Assembly (NCBI GenBank): GCA_948146395.1
Contig: OX411547.1
Location: forward strand, 62,439,610-62,503,609
Source of the DNA: Fragum whitleyi
Taxonomy: Eukaryota > Mollusca > Bivalvia > Cardiida > Cardiidae
Length of the DNA stretch: 64,000 nucleotides
Direction: 5' to 3'
Shown: positions 33,288-45,012 of the stretch, one piece after another
Layout of the letters: every line of letters starts with the position of its first letter
Position numbering within the stretch: the first letter of the stretch is position 1
The notes under the pieces: generated by a model
The model's database searches: none
The model's input: the letters and a program-made list of their open reading frames with translations, nothing else
Told to the model about the DNA's origin: nothing
Translations under genes and position numbers: made by a program

Positions 33288-33478
33288 GATAATCGTAAAC
33301 CTATGTGAGATAGCAGCTGGAGGCTATGAAAGAATGTGGTAGCAGCTGGGGGCTAGGAAGGGATGTGATGCTTGTACTGGTGAGAGAAATACCAGGAATC
33401 CATTGTAAGGTGCTCCAGTCGCCGCGATATAATGAACAATGTTGAAAGCGGCGTTAAACTCCAATCAGTCAATCAATT
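33288..33478 (+). mobile_element. tRNA-derived SINE, 5'-truncated copy
   Basis: Begins at GATAATCGTAAACCTATGTG, repeats GTAGCAGCTGG-type sequence twice (an internal duplication of ~35 bp), and ends AAAGCGGCGTTAAACTCC with an ATCAGTCAATCAAT tail. Confidence 0.85.
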
Positions 33479-33548
33479 AAAGACTCTTCCCTCGAATAAT
33501 TTCATGTAGTAGATGTGCATATGTGCTGCACACCAATCCCCCTTGATA

Positions 33549-34108
33549 CATAACAGTAAATAGCTCGGCTGTTTTCGAAGAAAACTCGAGGGATTATAAT
33601 CACCTTGGCGTCGTTCGCGCTGGAGTTGGCGTGACAAACTTTAACCTTGCTCATAACTTTTGAATGGTAAGTGATATGGCCTTCATATTTCACATGATAA
33701 TTGCTTGGGACAAGACATTTCTGTAGGTACCAAGTTCAAGGTCATCACTCTAGGTCAAGGTCATTTTTCAAGGTCAAATTTCTTTTAAAAAATTAACTTG
33801 GTCATAACTTTGGAATTGTAAGTCATAGAGCCTTCATTTTTCACATGATCATTGCTTGGGACAAGACCTTCCTGTAGGTACCAAGTTAAAGGTAATCAAA
33901 TAAGGTCAAGTCATTTTTCAAGGTCAAATTTGTTTAGAAAATTAACCTTGCTCATAACTTTTTAATCGTAAGTCAAAGAGCCTTCATATTTCACATGACC
34001 ATTGCTTGGGGCAAGCCCTTTCTATAGGTACCAAGTTCATATATTTGCCTTTGCCTTAAAATAATAAACAGCCGAGCGTTGGCACCCGTTTGCGGTGCTC
34101 TTGTTACT
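33549..34108 (+). mobile_element. HL-4 element with ~150 bp core
   Basis: The left end TAGCTCGGCTGTTT (33559) has a TTTTCGAAGAAAA palindrome. About three core units follow (AACTTTGGAATTGTAAGTCA type; CATAACTTT at 33652, 33802 and 33952, so ~150 bp). The inverse motif AAACAGCCGAGC (34067-34078) is followed by hairpin GCACC-cgtttgc-GGTGC and CTTGT (34102-34106). Complete and non-autonomous. Confidence 0.8.
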
Positions 34109-35457
34109 GTTTCTGTAAAAGGGTGGTTAGCGTTAGTCTTGGATAGAGATTTCACTTTTCAGAACGAGAATATTATTAACCCAATTCATTTTTACTTAAA
34201 TTATTTCCCCAAACCATTGTCCAGAAATGTCCCAGTTACCCAATGACTTATGGAAAAGTGCTTCATTTCTAGGAGATAATTTCATTAATACACATTTATA
34301 GACTTCCATACTATTTATGATTGAACTCACTAATGTAATGCCATAAGCCCTCACATCAGAATATTACCAAGCCTTATTTGTTGATCCCTTTCATATTTTG
34401 CTAGCTTCAGGCTTATTCTCTGTGAGATACTCAATAACGCAGTCATACCTAAGGAATTTTTAGCTGACTGGTCACAGGACATCGAACTATTGTCGTAGAG
34501 GTATATCCGCCCTGCGTCTGTCCGTCCCTGTGTGCGTAAACTTTTACTTTAAACGTCTTCTCCTGCCAAAGCAATGGGCTAATTAAAGCGAAACTTGGTA
34601 GAAGTGATCCACGGGTGACTCTTTACTTAAATTATCTTAGAAATTTTGATTGACCCTAAAATTTTGATTGACCCTAAAATATGGGTAAGGCAGGGCGATG
34701 CTTACTTTTAAAAATCTTCTCGCAAACCATCGGGCCGATGTAAATGAACCTTTGCATAGATGTTCCTTGAGTGACTTTTTACTTAAATTGTCAGGATTTA
34801 TAGAAGTGGGGGTTCATTTCCCTATTCTACTTACCCTGCTGAATTCAAATATTTTATGAATTTTAACATTACTGCTCATTGATTTAACCAATTTAGTATA
34901 ATGCAAACAGTATATGCTACATGTAAGTTCTGACTTGATAATGTGCAGACTGATCTTAGTCTATACTGACTTACAAAGCCCTGTTGATGTCAGGAATTTT
35001 TCGTGAACAGCAGGTTTTTTTATAATTCAATACATGCGGAGTTTTTAATTGAACTTCAGAGATGGGTTCGTTCGACCCCGCCCCCCTCCCCAGAACCCTT
35101 TCTGGATCCGCCACTGGTCTCACGTGCGTAGCGGGTTACAATTCCTACTTATAAGAGTCCGTAAGGACTAAATAATTAGCCAATTTCTCATTACCTCCAA
35201 AAGGACGCGTAGATATGACAAAAAAGAGAAAGAATTGCAAATAAATACCTAGGTGAAAAAAGTTATCAGACAATATCTAACCAACAGCGCTATTGCGCCG
35301 GTAACACGGTTCTTGGTACAAATGAATAAATAAAAAGTATTGCCTCTCATAAATAACAAATGAAGCAAAGTACATTCCGTTATATTTCTTTAAATTATAT
35401 ATTCTTTTTCTCTGTTGTCTTGCTTTTAATCGATGTAATCTATAAATACAAAACCCT
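34109..35457. other. Intergenic with one core A fragment
   Basis: 34450-34800 holds an eroded HL-like left end (TTTTTAGCTGACTGGTCACA) and about two core A units (CAATGGGCTAATTAAAGCG, CATCGGGCCGATGTAAATG). The rest shows nothing I can name; no gene. Confidence 0.5.
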
Positions 35458-35930
35458 TTTTTAGCTCACCTGAGCACATCGTGCTCAAGGTATGCTTTTG
35501 TGTTATGAAGATTGGACCATATTTATGGCCACAAGAGTGTAAACAAGAAAATTGTCATTAAGGCACTTTTTCCCGTGATACGGCACGGGTCCTTCCCATT
35601 ATCAGTATAGTTAATCCTTATGACCTAACAAACATTCTGACAAAGTTTCATGAAGATTGGACCATAGTTGTGGCTTCTGGAGTGGAACGAGAAAATTGTC
35701 ATTTAGGCCCCTTTTCCCATGATATGATACGGATCCTTTCCATTTAAGCAATTTTTTACAAGGGACCACCCAGGGAATATTTCTGCCAAGTTTGGTTGAT
35801 TTTGACACAGAAAATAAAACTAAGGAGATGTCGTTTAAAGAAATTGTTGACGCCGTGACGGATAGACGGACATTGATAGATCGCAATAGTAGCTCCCTTT
35901 AGCACTTCGTGCTCAGGTGAGCTAAAAAGA
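35458..35930. mobile_element. HL-2 foldback: two left ends around core B
   Basis: TTTTTTAGCTCACCTGAGCA opens it at 35456, and the inverse left end (CGTGCTCAGGTGAGCTAAAA) closes it at about 35906-35927. Two core B units lie between. No hairpin-CTTGT right end is present, so this is either an inverted duplication or two elements fused head-to-head. Confidence 0.65.
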
Positions 35931-35932
35931 GC

Positions 35933-36010
35933 CGCCGTCATAGCGCACTTGGTAGCGCGTCAGAGTTTCAATCGAGAGGCCCCGGGTTCGAACCCCGACA
36001 GCGATACATG
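35933..36010 (+). mobile_element. tRNA-like SINE head
   Basis: TAGCGCACTTGGTAGCGCG fits a pol III A box and GGGTTCGAACCCC an exact B box; a T-arm can fold. The acceptor ends do not pair, so it is not a working tRNA. The head resembles that of the SINE at 44721-44999, but the tail that follows differs. Confidence 0.65.
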
Positions 36011-36840
36011 TACAGTGCATCAGAAATAGATTCTGAAGAAATGTACCGTTCGAAACGCACGAAGGGGTCTAGAGTAGATTGTCTCCTCTCAAAAAATTTA
36101 AGGAACATATAAACAGGAAAACCACCCACAATATAAAGCAGCCAGAATTGTGGTTAATAGATTTGCCACCTTCAAAAACAGAATTATCCATCAAATTAAG
36201 TTCAACGTCTGATCAAACTTAACAGTTAGCTTCATTAATGTTATGACACAAACTACAAGGGTTATCCAGAAATGAATGACGGTTAGTTGATTGAAATAAG
36301 AGGGCCCGAAATCGCTCACCTCAACTGAACAGCTCCATCCTAAAAGCAAAATATGTGCTAAGAACAAATTGAGAAATAGGCAAATATGCTCTATCCCTGG
36401 TGACCATCTTGCTTGGAAGATAAGACTTATATTAGCTATTTTCATGCAGAAACAATCATTGCCACTGAGTATCATCAAATCACACAAAGTTCAATCATAA
36501 TGAGGTTTACCAGCATCTGGCTAGTATTTCTGGAGTAGATTTTCTTGGACATCTCTATGCATTAAAGGTAAAAATAATAATAATAACCCTGCCCATGGCG
36601 GCCACCTTTTTAAAGGGACAGACATGATTTAAAAAATTCTGTGCAGAATCACCCAGAGATCATTCTGACCTAATTTCTATGAAAAACCAGTAACCATTTT
36701 TTGCGGAGATGCAATTGTTTTAGAGTATTTAAGATTTTAGCTTTGTCGAACATCTTATTTGGCTAACGGGAATGACTTTAGCTGATTTTGTGCAGCAGCA
36801 TCTCAGGATCTTTCCTATAAAAGTTCATCAAAAACTGCTT
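36011..36840. other. Intergenic, no gene seen
   Basis: No coding signal that I can support. A GAGGGCCCGAAATCGCTCACC stretch at 36301 resembles an eroded inverted HL right end. Confidence 0.4.
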
Positions 36841-38362
36841 ATTAGCTCACATGAGCACTACGTGCTCAAGGGGAGCTATTAGGATCACCCGTGATCCGAC
36901 ATCTGTAGACAATAATCTTAAAACCTCTCCTGAACCACTGGACCAAATTCAATGAAACTTTACCAGAACATTCCTTAGGTGACCCTTTTTTTAAAAAAAA
37001 TGTTCGGGAAATTTTGATTGGTCAATGAATATGGACGTGGCGGGACGGGGCCCGAAGCTTTTGGACGACATCTCCTCCCGAACCAGTGGGCCGATTTCAA
37101 ACTTTACTAGAATCGGGGTTTGACACTAACCACTTTTGGCAATAAGCCTGAATGGCCTGTTAGCCCTAAATGATACAGGTCCCCCTCGTGTAAGCAGGTC
37201 CTGTTAGGAAACCAGGTTTGCTTTTGAGAAATGTAAGGAATAAATTACAGGAAAACATTGTTGGAAAAGAAAAAAATGCTTTTGATAAGTATATTCCTTT
37301 TTCCACAAATGTGTTTCACTGGGTAATGCAAATTTTATTATTGGAAAATCAACTGTTTTTCAAAACTGGACAGATTAGAAATACTTAGTTCTGCCATTAA
37401 CTACAGGCCTGAAGGACGTGCATCATGCTAATATCTTCCAATCATCCATAAATTCCACAGGTCTCGGGCCCGAGGACTGGTGTTAGTGTTCATCCCTGCT
37501 AGAGTGTTCCTTGCTTGACCCTTTTCGTGAAATTTTGATTGGTCCATAAATATTGGTGTGGCAGGGCGGGGCTTATTTTGAGCCAAAAATCTTCGAACGA
37601 CATCTCCTCCTGAAATACTGGGCCTATTTCAATGAAACGTTACCAGAACACTCCTTTGGTGACGCTTTTAAAAATTGTTCGATAAAATGTGATTTGCCCA
37701 TAAATATGGGCGTTCCAGGGCGGGGCTTATTTTGAACCCGAAATCTATGAACAACATCTCCTGAAACACTTGGCTAATTTAAAGAAATTGACCAGAATGT
37801 TCCTCGGGTGAATCTTATTGAAATAATGTTCGCGAGATTGTGATTGTCCAATAAATATAGGCGTGGCAAGGCATGGCTCATTTTGAGCTCGAATTCTTAA
37901 TGAATATTTCGTTAAAAATTGGCCGATTTCAATTAAAAATACCAGAATGTTTCTTTGGTGACATTAATAAAATATTGTTGGCGAAATTTTGATTTGACCA
38001 TAAATATGGACATGTCAGGACGTGGTTTATTTTGAGCCCGAAATCTGTGATCGATAATTCCTCATGAACGACTGGGTTGATTTCAATGAAACTTTACCAG
38101 AATGTTCCTTGGGTGACCCTTTTCAAAAAATGATCGCGAAATTTTGTTTGGCCCATGAATACTGGTGTGGCAGCCGGCGCTTATATTGAGTCCCCTTTGT
38201 AATGAATGGTTTCACAAGATCTTTTTTCACTTTCAATTATTGGATTCACATCTCCTTTTAAACAATTGGCAAATCTGAATGAAACTGAAAATAACTTGGA
38301 TTAGATACACTGGACCAATACAGTTAAGGTGAGCGGCTTAAGGCCATTTTGGACCTCTTGTT
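36841..38362 (+). mobile_element. HL-2 element with core A array, interrupted
   Basis: The left end is TTAGCTCACATGAGCACTAC with hairpin GAGCAC-TAC-GTGCTC. Core A units follow near 36930, 37080, 37605, 37755, 37915 and 38065 (CACTGGACCAAATTCAATGA, ATGGACGTGGCGGG and similar). The right end has GGTGAGCGGCTTAAGGCC and GGACCTCTTGT at 38331-38361. Another element has inserted at about 37112-37491. Confidence 0.8.
37112..37491. mobile_element. ~380 bp TIR element nested in core A
   Basis: Starts ACACTAACCAC and ends GTGTTAGTGT, splitting a core A unit (GGGGTTTG before, TTCATCC after). It contains no ORF. The interior ends with a GGGCCCGAG palindrome at 37467. Confidence 0.6.
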
Positions 38363-38525
38363 ACCATTCACTCGGTACACTTTCAATGTTGAGAATAGTT
38401 AAGCCACTTTGTTTAAAAAGCTCTAGTTGCTGCTTAATAAATCTATCATTGTCAGGATAAAGGTTTTCGTACTAGTCCATGACTGTTCTAAGTTATCAAA
38501 AATAAAATCATTCATCAATACTTAT

Positions 38526-38815
38526 GCTCCCTCTTCGAAGAAGAGGGGGTATATCCTTTGTACTTGTTGGTCAGTCCATCTGTCGGTCCGTCCGTCGTCC
38601 ATTTTTTGTCCGGAGCATATCTCAAAAAGTATGCAACCTAGAATCATGAAACTTTATAGGTGGATACATCTCTCAAGGAAAAGTGCAGTGCTCAAGAACC
38701 GTTACTCTACTCGGCATATTCATTGAGTTGTTGCCCTTTGTTGATTGACAAAGATTAGGCTATTGACCTGCTTTTAAGGGGGCATAAATGTTTTACAACA
38801 TTTCTTTTCATAATT
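38526..38815 (+). mobile_element. Short HL-like element with GCTCCCTCTTCG end
   Basis: Left palindrome GCTCCCTCTTCGAAGAAGAG, a GTCGGTCCGTCCGTCG microsatellite, and a single core like that of HL-3 (TTTTTGTCCGGAGCATATCTC, GAACCGTTACTC, TTGCCCTTTGTTG). It ends GGGGGCATAAATG and a small ATGTTTTACAACAT hairpin. It may be a one-unit relative of HL-3. Confidence 0.6.
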
Positions 38816-39850
38816 GATCTGTAGTGATGAGCATATTAATCGATTACGATTTTGCCTCTGATTGTGATTAATAGACTAAGACATTTCATAATATATTCAT
38901 TAATTCCTAACATGCATGAAAGTCATTATAAATTGTTTTTGAAACCGACATCACTTTGATTGCTCTGCGTGAAACAGTTGCAACTGCCTATATGTTTTTA
39001 GGCAGCTACGACTGTTTCATGCTAAACCATGTAGTTGGTAGAAAACTATGCAGAAAGAGTCTTTAGGTCATGATTTCATCTTTTTTCTTCAAAGGATAAT
39101 GCTCGAAGTGTTGACTATTTTCTAAGAAAAATTTTGTAGCAATCGAGCATCAGTTGATTTACTCTTCCAACTTAAAAACGATAAACGATTGTGATTTGAA
39201 ACCGATTGCCCATTACTAAGGAACTGACTGTAAATAACTGTATCATTCATGTATTTATTTAGAAATATTATTAAATCACTCTTACAAAATAACTAAGCTT
39301 CAACTGATGAATGCCTTTGGCCGAAATATTCTGAAAGAGTTAAATATAATATATTGTGTGCTTGTTACTACCTACGGAGGTAACTTTATCATAGAAAATT
39401 AAGAAAATAATTCTGCAAAGATATCATATGTAGGTCAATGGCCTAGGTTGCACTTATGCTATTAAGGAATTTTTCATCAGATTAAATTGGTTTATCCACT
39501 CAACGTTTCTGTCATTCCTGGGTAAATTTTATTTTAAAGAAAATGCTTATTGGGTTGAATATGATAACAAAAAGAACCACTTATCTCTCAAACATGAAAT
39601 GCAACTCTAGCTGAAAGATAAATGTAGTACTTTTATGTTTCAAGTCCCGATTGTTTTCAAACAAATATGCATTGATATTTGAGCCAGTAAACAATTCAGT
39701 CTCTGTCTTATATGATTAATAAAGCATTTGTTTTTTCCTTGCCGATCAAAATGAAAGAAAGGACCTTTTAGAGCTCATCTTAGTGAAATGGGTGCTTTCA
39801 CAGCTGATAGAAGCGAATGAGCGGGGGCTCTCAGAGCTGATTAAATTGAA
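38816..39850. other. Intergenic with a hairpin repeat
   Basis: 38965-39030 is a hairpin (GAAACAGTTGCAACTGCC against GGCAGCTACGACTGTTTC), related to 23182-23263. No gene is seen in the remainder. Confidence 0.5.
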
Positions 39851-39851
39851 C

Positions 39852-40648
39852 AAGAGGCCCATTATGGCCTGCATGGCTCCACTGGTTTCAACATTTCATG
39901 CTTTGAAAGAGAGATATTGAAAAAAGAAGGTAATGAAAGTCATCATCATTTAGAAGGAACTTAATCCCCACCCTGCCACGCCCATATTTATGGGCCAAGC
40001 AAAATTTCTCGAACAGCTTTCGAAAACTTTCATCGGAGGAACATTCTGGTAAAGTTTAATTGCAATTGGCCTAGTGGTTCAGGAGGAAACAGCTTTAAAA
40101 GATTTCGGGCTCAAAATAAGCCCCGCCCTACCACGCCCATATTTATTGGCCAATCAAAATGTTATTAACAATTTTTGAAAGGGTCAACTAAGGAACATTC
40201 TGGTAAAGGTTCATTGAATTTAGCCCAGTGGTTCAGAAGTTGTTGTTCAAAGATTTCAGGCTCAAAATAAGCCCAACTCTGCCGCACCCATATTTAAGGC
40301 CCAATTTAAATTTCATAAACATTTTTGGAAAGGGTCACCCAAGGAACATTCTGGTAAAGTTTCATTGAAATCGGCCCAGTGGTTAAGCAGAAGATGTTGT
40401 TCAAAGATTTTGGGCTCAAAATAAGCCCCGCCCGTGGCAAAGCCCATATTTATTGGCCAATCAAAATTTCATAAATATTGTTTGTAATGGATTACCCAAG
40501 GAACATTCTGGTAAAGTTTCATTGAAATTGGCCCAGTGTTTTCAGAGATGTTTAAAGAAAAAAAAAAACGGTCGGACGGACAAAGGCACTCACAAAAGAC
40601 ACCAGGCCATGATAATAGCTCCGCTTGACGGAGTCCAGTGGAGCAAAA
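39852..40648 (-). mobile_element. HL-1 element with four core A units
   Basis: In + orientation it opens ACAAGAGGCCCATTATGGCC and CTCCACTGG (the inverted right end). It has core A units near 40060, 40190, 40355 and 40515 in reverse, a CGGTCGGACGGAC microsatellite, and closes GACGGAGTCCAGTGGAGC before A-rich sequence. Same plan as 60731-62126. Confidence 0.8.
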
Positions 40649-40667
40649 AAGGGTACTTTCAGAGAAA

Positions 40668-42562
40668 CAAGAGGAACATGATGGTCCTAGATCACTCACC
40701 TGCGTCTCTTTGACACCTGAAACATCACATTAATTAAATAGGCAGATGTCGAAAAGGAGATTATTTCTACATAAGATCAAATATATTTTCAGCCAAGAGC
40801 AAGACAGATATGTTTTTTCGCTCTTTGATTCAATGTAAAACGCGATGCACCCGGGTGGAGCCAAAATGTGACCCCAAGGTCTTGATATGAACAAACTTGG
40901 TAGAGGTCCGTTAGTTGATGCTACAAACTAAATATGAAAGCTGTGTGCCTTCTGGTTTCAGAGAAGAAGATTTTTGAAGGTTTTTTCCTATTTTCACCCT
41001 TCTTGCTCAGAAGAGTTTAAAGGTATGCGCCGGGCAAAGCCCAAATATGGCCCCAGGGTCTTAATATCAACAAGCTTAGAAGAGGCCAACTAGGTGATGC
41101 TACAAACCAAATAGGAAAGCTGTCTGACTTCTGGTTTCAGAGAAGATTTTTCAAGATTTCGCTCATTGATTCTATGTTAAAAGCGTTGCGTCAGGCCAAG
41201 CCCAAATATGACCCCAAGGTTTTAATATGAACGAACTTGGAAGAGGTCCATTACTTGATGCCACAAACTGAATATGAAAGTTAAGTGCCTTCTGGTTTCA
41301 GAGGAGATTTTTGAAGTTTTTTTTTCCTATTTTCACCCTTCTTGCTCAGAAGAGCTTAAAGGTATGCGCCGGGCAAAGCCCAAATATGGCCCCGTGGTCT
41401 TAATATGAACAAGCTTGGAAGAGGCCAACTAGGTGATGCTACATACCAAATAGGAAAGCTGTCTGACGTCTGGTTTCAGAGAAGATTTTTTAAGATTTCG
41501 CTCATTGATTCTATGTTAAAAGCGTTGCGTCAGGCAAAGCCCAAATATGACCCGAAGGTGTTCATATGAACGAACTTGGTAGAGGTCCACTTGATGCTAC
41601 ATACAAACAAGAGGACCAAGATGTCCCTAGATCGCTCACCTGAGTCCCTTTGAACCCTGGGGCAACACTTCAATTTAAAAGGCAGATGTCATAAAGGAGA
41701 TAATTTCAACACAACACAAAGTTTCGTGAAGTTACAAAATTGTAGCCTCTAGAGTTATAACAAGAAAATTATCATTAAGACTCCTTTTCCTATGATATGG
41801 CATGGATGTTTCTATTTTTTATTAGGTTAATCCTTTTGACATTGGCAACATTCTGACCAAGCTTCATGAAGATTGGGCCCCATTTGTGGCCTCTAGAGTG
41901 TAAACAAGAATTTTTTTTTAAGGCCATTATCCCTTGATATGGCAAGGATCCTTCTTATTTTCGATAAATTCATCCTTGTGATCTGGCCAACATTCTGACC
42001 AAGTATCATGAAGATCGGGTCACATTTATGGTCTCTAGAGTGTAAACAAGAAAATTGTCAATAAGGCCCCTTTTCCCGTGATTTAGCACGGATCCTTCCC
42101 AATTTCGAAAAGGTTCATCCTTATGACCTGACCAACATTCTGACCAAGTTTTACGAAGATTGGGTCATATTTGTGGCCTCTAGAGTGTAAACATTTAAAT
42201 TGTTGACGCCGGACGACAGACGACGCACGACACACTTGAATGATCAAAAAAAGCTCACCTTGAGCAAGATGTACTCAGGTGAGCTAAAAATTGAAAGCTG
42301 TCTGCTTTCTGAGAAGAAGATTTTTGAAGATTTACATATTTTCACCCTTTTTGTTAAGGGTAACGGAAAAGTTAAGGGTGGATGATTTCATTTATTTGAA
42401 CAACTCTGACTGAACTTGACAAAAGGAACATCCCTGTCAAGTATCATCAAGATTGGCCCACTGGTTTAGGAGGAGAAGATGTTTGAAGAAATTGTCGACG
42501 ACTGGCACCGTCATTGTACGATCGCAATAGCTCACGTTGAGCACTTCGTGCTCAGGTGGGCT
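40668..42562 (-). mobile_element. HL-2 element with core C, interrupted by a second HL-2
   Basis: Opens AACAAGAGGAACATGATGG (the inverted right end). Three core C units lie near 40940, 41125 and 41295-41480 in reverse (CCTTCTGGTTTCAGAG). The element breaks at 41606, resumes at 42292 with GAAAGCTGTCTGC, and ends GAGCACTTCGTGCTCAGGTG (42540-42559), the inverted left end. Confidence 0.8.
41607..42291 (-). mobile_element. Nested HL-2 element with core B
   Basis: Complete from ACAAGAGGACCAAGATGTCC and TCGCTCACCTGAGTCC (41608-41646) to ACTCAGGTGAGCTAAAAA (42272-42289). Three to four core B units lie between (GGCCTCTAGAGTGTAAAC at about 41888, 42036 and 42176). It interrupts the core C unit of the host element between TGATGCTACATAC and GAAAGCTGTCTGC. 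Confidence 0.85.
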
Positions 42563-43886
42563 TAAAATAAAAAGCTGATTTAACTCAAAAAGCGAATGTT
42601 TTCGGTACTAAGATGTTGAGCTCAATTTATTTTATGCCCCCGCCGGTGTCCGTCTGTCTGTCTGTTCGTCCGTCGAAAAGCTTAACTATGTCGATTCAAA
42701 GTTTAAGCTCGCGAGGAGATGTGTTGCTTTATATTAACCGCATTTTCCATTTCAATGAGAAATGGTTTTACTGAATTCGCATATCAACGTTCCATGAGCG
42801 TTACGTAATTATGTATACATATAGGCATATACACTAAATCCCAATTTTGCCTCCTGAACGCTTCCAATCTTCTGCGTTGTATTACCATTTTATGATTAAA
42901 CATTTTTAGGGTGCCAGGTTGATACCAATCTCATTATCTAAACATGCATTATTATTATATACTTTGATATTGTCTCTATGTATTTGAACGGGAGGAAAGT
43001 ATGCAATATTTTTTGATATTGCATACTTTGATATTGCACTGAGATTATTTTCACGTGCACAAATGGACTGGACTACTTTCTGGTTGCTACCTCGCAAAAA
43101 GTCAACATAGAATCACATTATCAACGGCTTTCTTTTTGCGTTCAATATTCGAGAAATAGTTTTGTTAGAGTAAAGAAATACGTTTCAAGTTCTTTGAGTG
43201 CCTAAAGGGCAATGCACTATTGTTTGTTTTCATCTATTTGAAACATTTTCAGAGAAATCAACCACTTCATTCCCCCCCCTCTCCGTCTTTCCTCAGAGCC
43301 CCCCCCCCCCCTTAAATTTCGGCAAAATCACTGTTTTTGCTTCTCCTTTGTCTGTGTTATTGTATAACTCTTTCAAAAACAATTCATGCTCATCCCTTTG
43401 TGTTTACCATAATTCTAGTATCTATCTCTCTTCCTCCCTATCTTTCTCCTTTATCTCGTCTTTCACTCCGTCCCGTCCTTCGTAACTATCTCTAGTCTGG
43501 CCCGGTATTAAGTACGCCGATTGAGTAAGTTATGGAACATATGACTGGTAAGAATAACAAATGAACAATTTTTCATGAATGTATTTATTTCCTTTTTATT
43601 CGAAGTAAGTCGAAATCAACGCGTATTTTAAAATCGAAAATGCGAATCGACACAAAAATGTCCGCCGTCCTTTTTGTTTACATTGTTACTTCATAGCAAC
43701 GGGTGTATTCATCCGAACGTAAAAATATAACGGAAAGGATTTTGCGGGAAAAGGTGTATGGCGTAACTGTTATTAAAATGCGGTTTTAATTTGAACAAAA
43801 AATCGTTCTTGAAGTACAGTTGATGTAAAAGAAAATAATAAATAAGAAGTGAACATCGTCAAACAATATCAAAGTATACAATGAAA
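42563..43886. other. Intergenic, no gene seen
   Basis: 42630-42680 is a left-end fragment (GCCCCCGCCGG, GTCCGTCTGTCTGTCTG). A C-rich run lies at 43273-43312. No convincing coding. Confidence 0.45.
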
Positions 43887-44017
43887 AGGTTATTGAATTT
43901 AAATGGGAATATATTGTGTCGGACTCGTTCTTTTGGCGTAGTTGCCCTCGCAAGCTCGGGCACTCTGCCAAAAGAACTCGTCCGACACAATATATTCCCA
44001 TATAAATTCAATAACCT
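43887..44017. repeat. Foldback palindrome, ~60 bp arms
   Basis: AGGTTATTGAATTTAAATGG at the left is inverted at the right end (about 43998-44017). The arms continue through ATATTGTGTCGGACTCGTTC. The centre is CCTCGCAAGCTCGGG. It is almost perfectly self-complementary. Confidence 0.85.
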
Positions 44018-44707
44018 ATAATACTAAACCAAAAAAGAAACTTTCACAAAGTTTGAATATAGATATGCATGCCGATTCCTTTCGCGCATACGAATACGCT
44101 GAATGAAAATATCGGGCTTTTATACGGGGATTAGCTTACCGATTTCGCAAACAAAAATGGTTTTAAAAGCTAATTCATCTTTGTATGTTTTTAAATCTTA
44201 GTGATACCCTTGGTGAACTTAGTGAACAACTGGCACATACTTTGCGAAAGTTTCTTTTTTGGTTCAGTATATATTGGCGTTCCTTTTCGAGCAAGTCCTC
44301 ATGAGGGCTTGTTTTATTTATATAATTCTAGTTCTGGTTTACTTGGATTTTTTTATATATACCCTCCTGGAACGGGATATATAAGAATGACGGGTCCTAT
44401 GAGAACAAAAGAGGACAAAGGGAGATCGAATTTCTCAACGTTTGAATAAACAGAATTTTATGCAAGTTGAAACGGAAAATTGACAGCTAGCTGAGATAAG
44501 TAGCAAACTTTCTTTAATACTTTTCGCTATTTAAGAATTGACAAACGTACTTAAAAAAGTCAAATTTAAAAGTTCTACAAACTCTGAGCAACTCGACAGT
44601 TTCTGAATTAACGTAGGTTATTAATGATATCGACAAAAGAATGCTTGACGATAAAGCCGCACACTCTTTCAATACTCAATTCGATAACGCAACAAGTTCT
44701 TTTGAAG
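44018..44707. other. Intergenic; contains a Penelope-flank match
   Basis: 44318-44359 (ATAATTCTAGTTCTGGTTTA, then CTTGGATTTTTTTATA) is the inverse of 8961-8999 beside the hammerhead palindrome. The open frame 44201-44449 runs through it and is therefore suspect. Otherwise no gene. Confidence 0.5.
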
Positions 44708-44720
44708 CGGAAGCAATGAG

Positions 44721-44999
44721 ATTGAATAACTGAATGTAGTTTAACGCCGCTTTCAACATCATTTCAGTTATATCGCGACGGCTGGAGCACCTTACAATGA
44801 ATTCCTGGTATTTCTCTCACCAGTACAACCATCATATTCTTTCCTAGCCTCCAGCTGCTATCTCACATAGGTCTACGATTATCAACCCATTGGTGAGAGA
44901 CAAATAGTCGGAAAAAATCATTGCCGCCGTCGTGAATAGAACCCGGGACCTCTAGATTGACAGGCCGACGCGCTACCAACTGCGCTTTGATGGCGGTTT
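44721..44999 (-). mobile_element. Full-length tRNA-derived SINE with target duplication
   Basis: Direct repeats CGGAAGCAATGAG at 44708-44720 and 45000-45012 are the target-site duplication. On the minus strand there is a tRNA-like head (AAAGCGCAGTTGGTAGCGCG as A-box region, GAGGTCCCGGGTTCTATTC as B-box region), a body (CTATGTGAGATAGCAGCTGG, GAGAGAAATACCAGGAATTC), and a 3' region (GGAGCACC inverse, AAAGCGGCGTTAAACTAC) with an ATTCAGTTATTCA tail. 279 bp. It is the reference copy for the truncated ones in this window. Confidence 0.9.
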
Positions 45000-45012
45000 C
45001 GGAAGCAATGAG

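Noticed and set aside
35936..36010. Possible tRNA gene
   Set aside because: A and B boxes are good, but the acceptor stem does not pair and no anticodon arm is convincing. It matches the SINE head.
44201..44449. 82-residue open frame with a hydrophobic stretch
   Set aside because: It runs through the Penelope-flanking repeat block at 44318-44359 and resembles no protein family.
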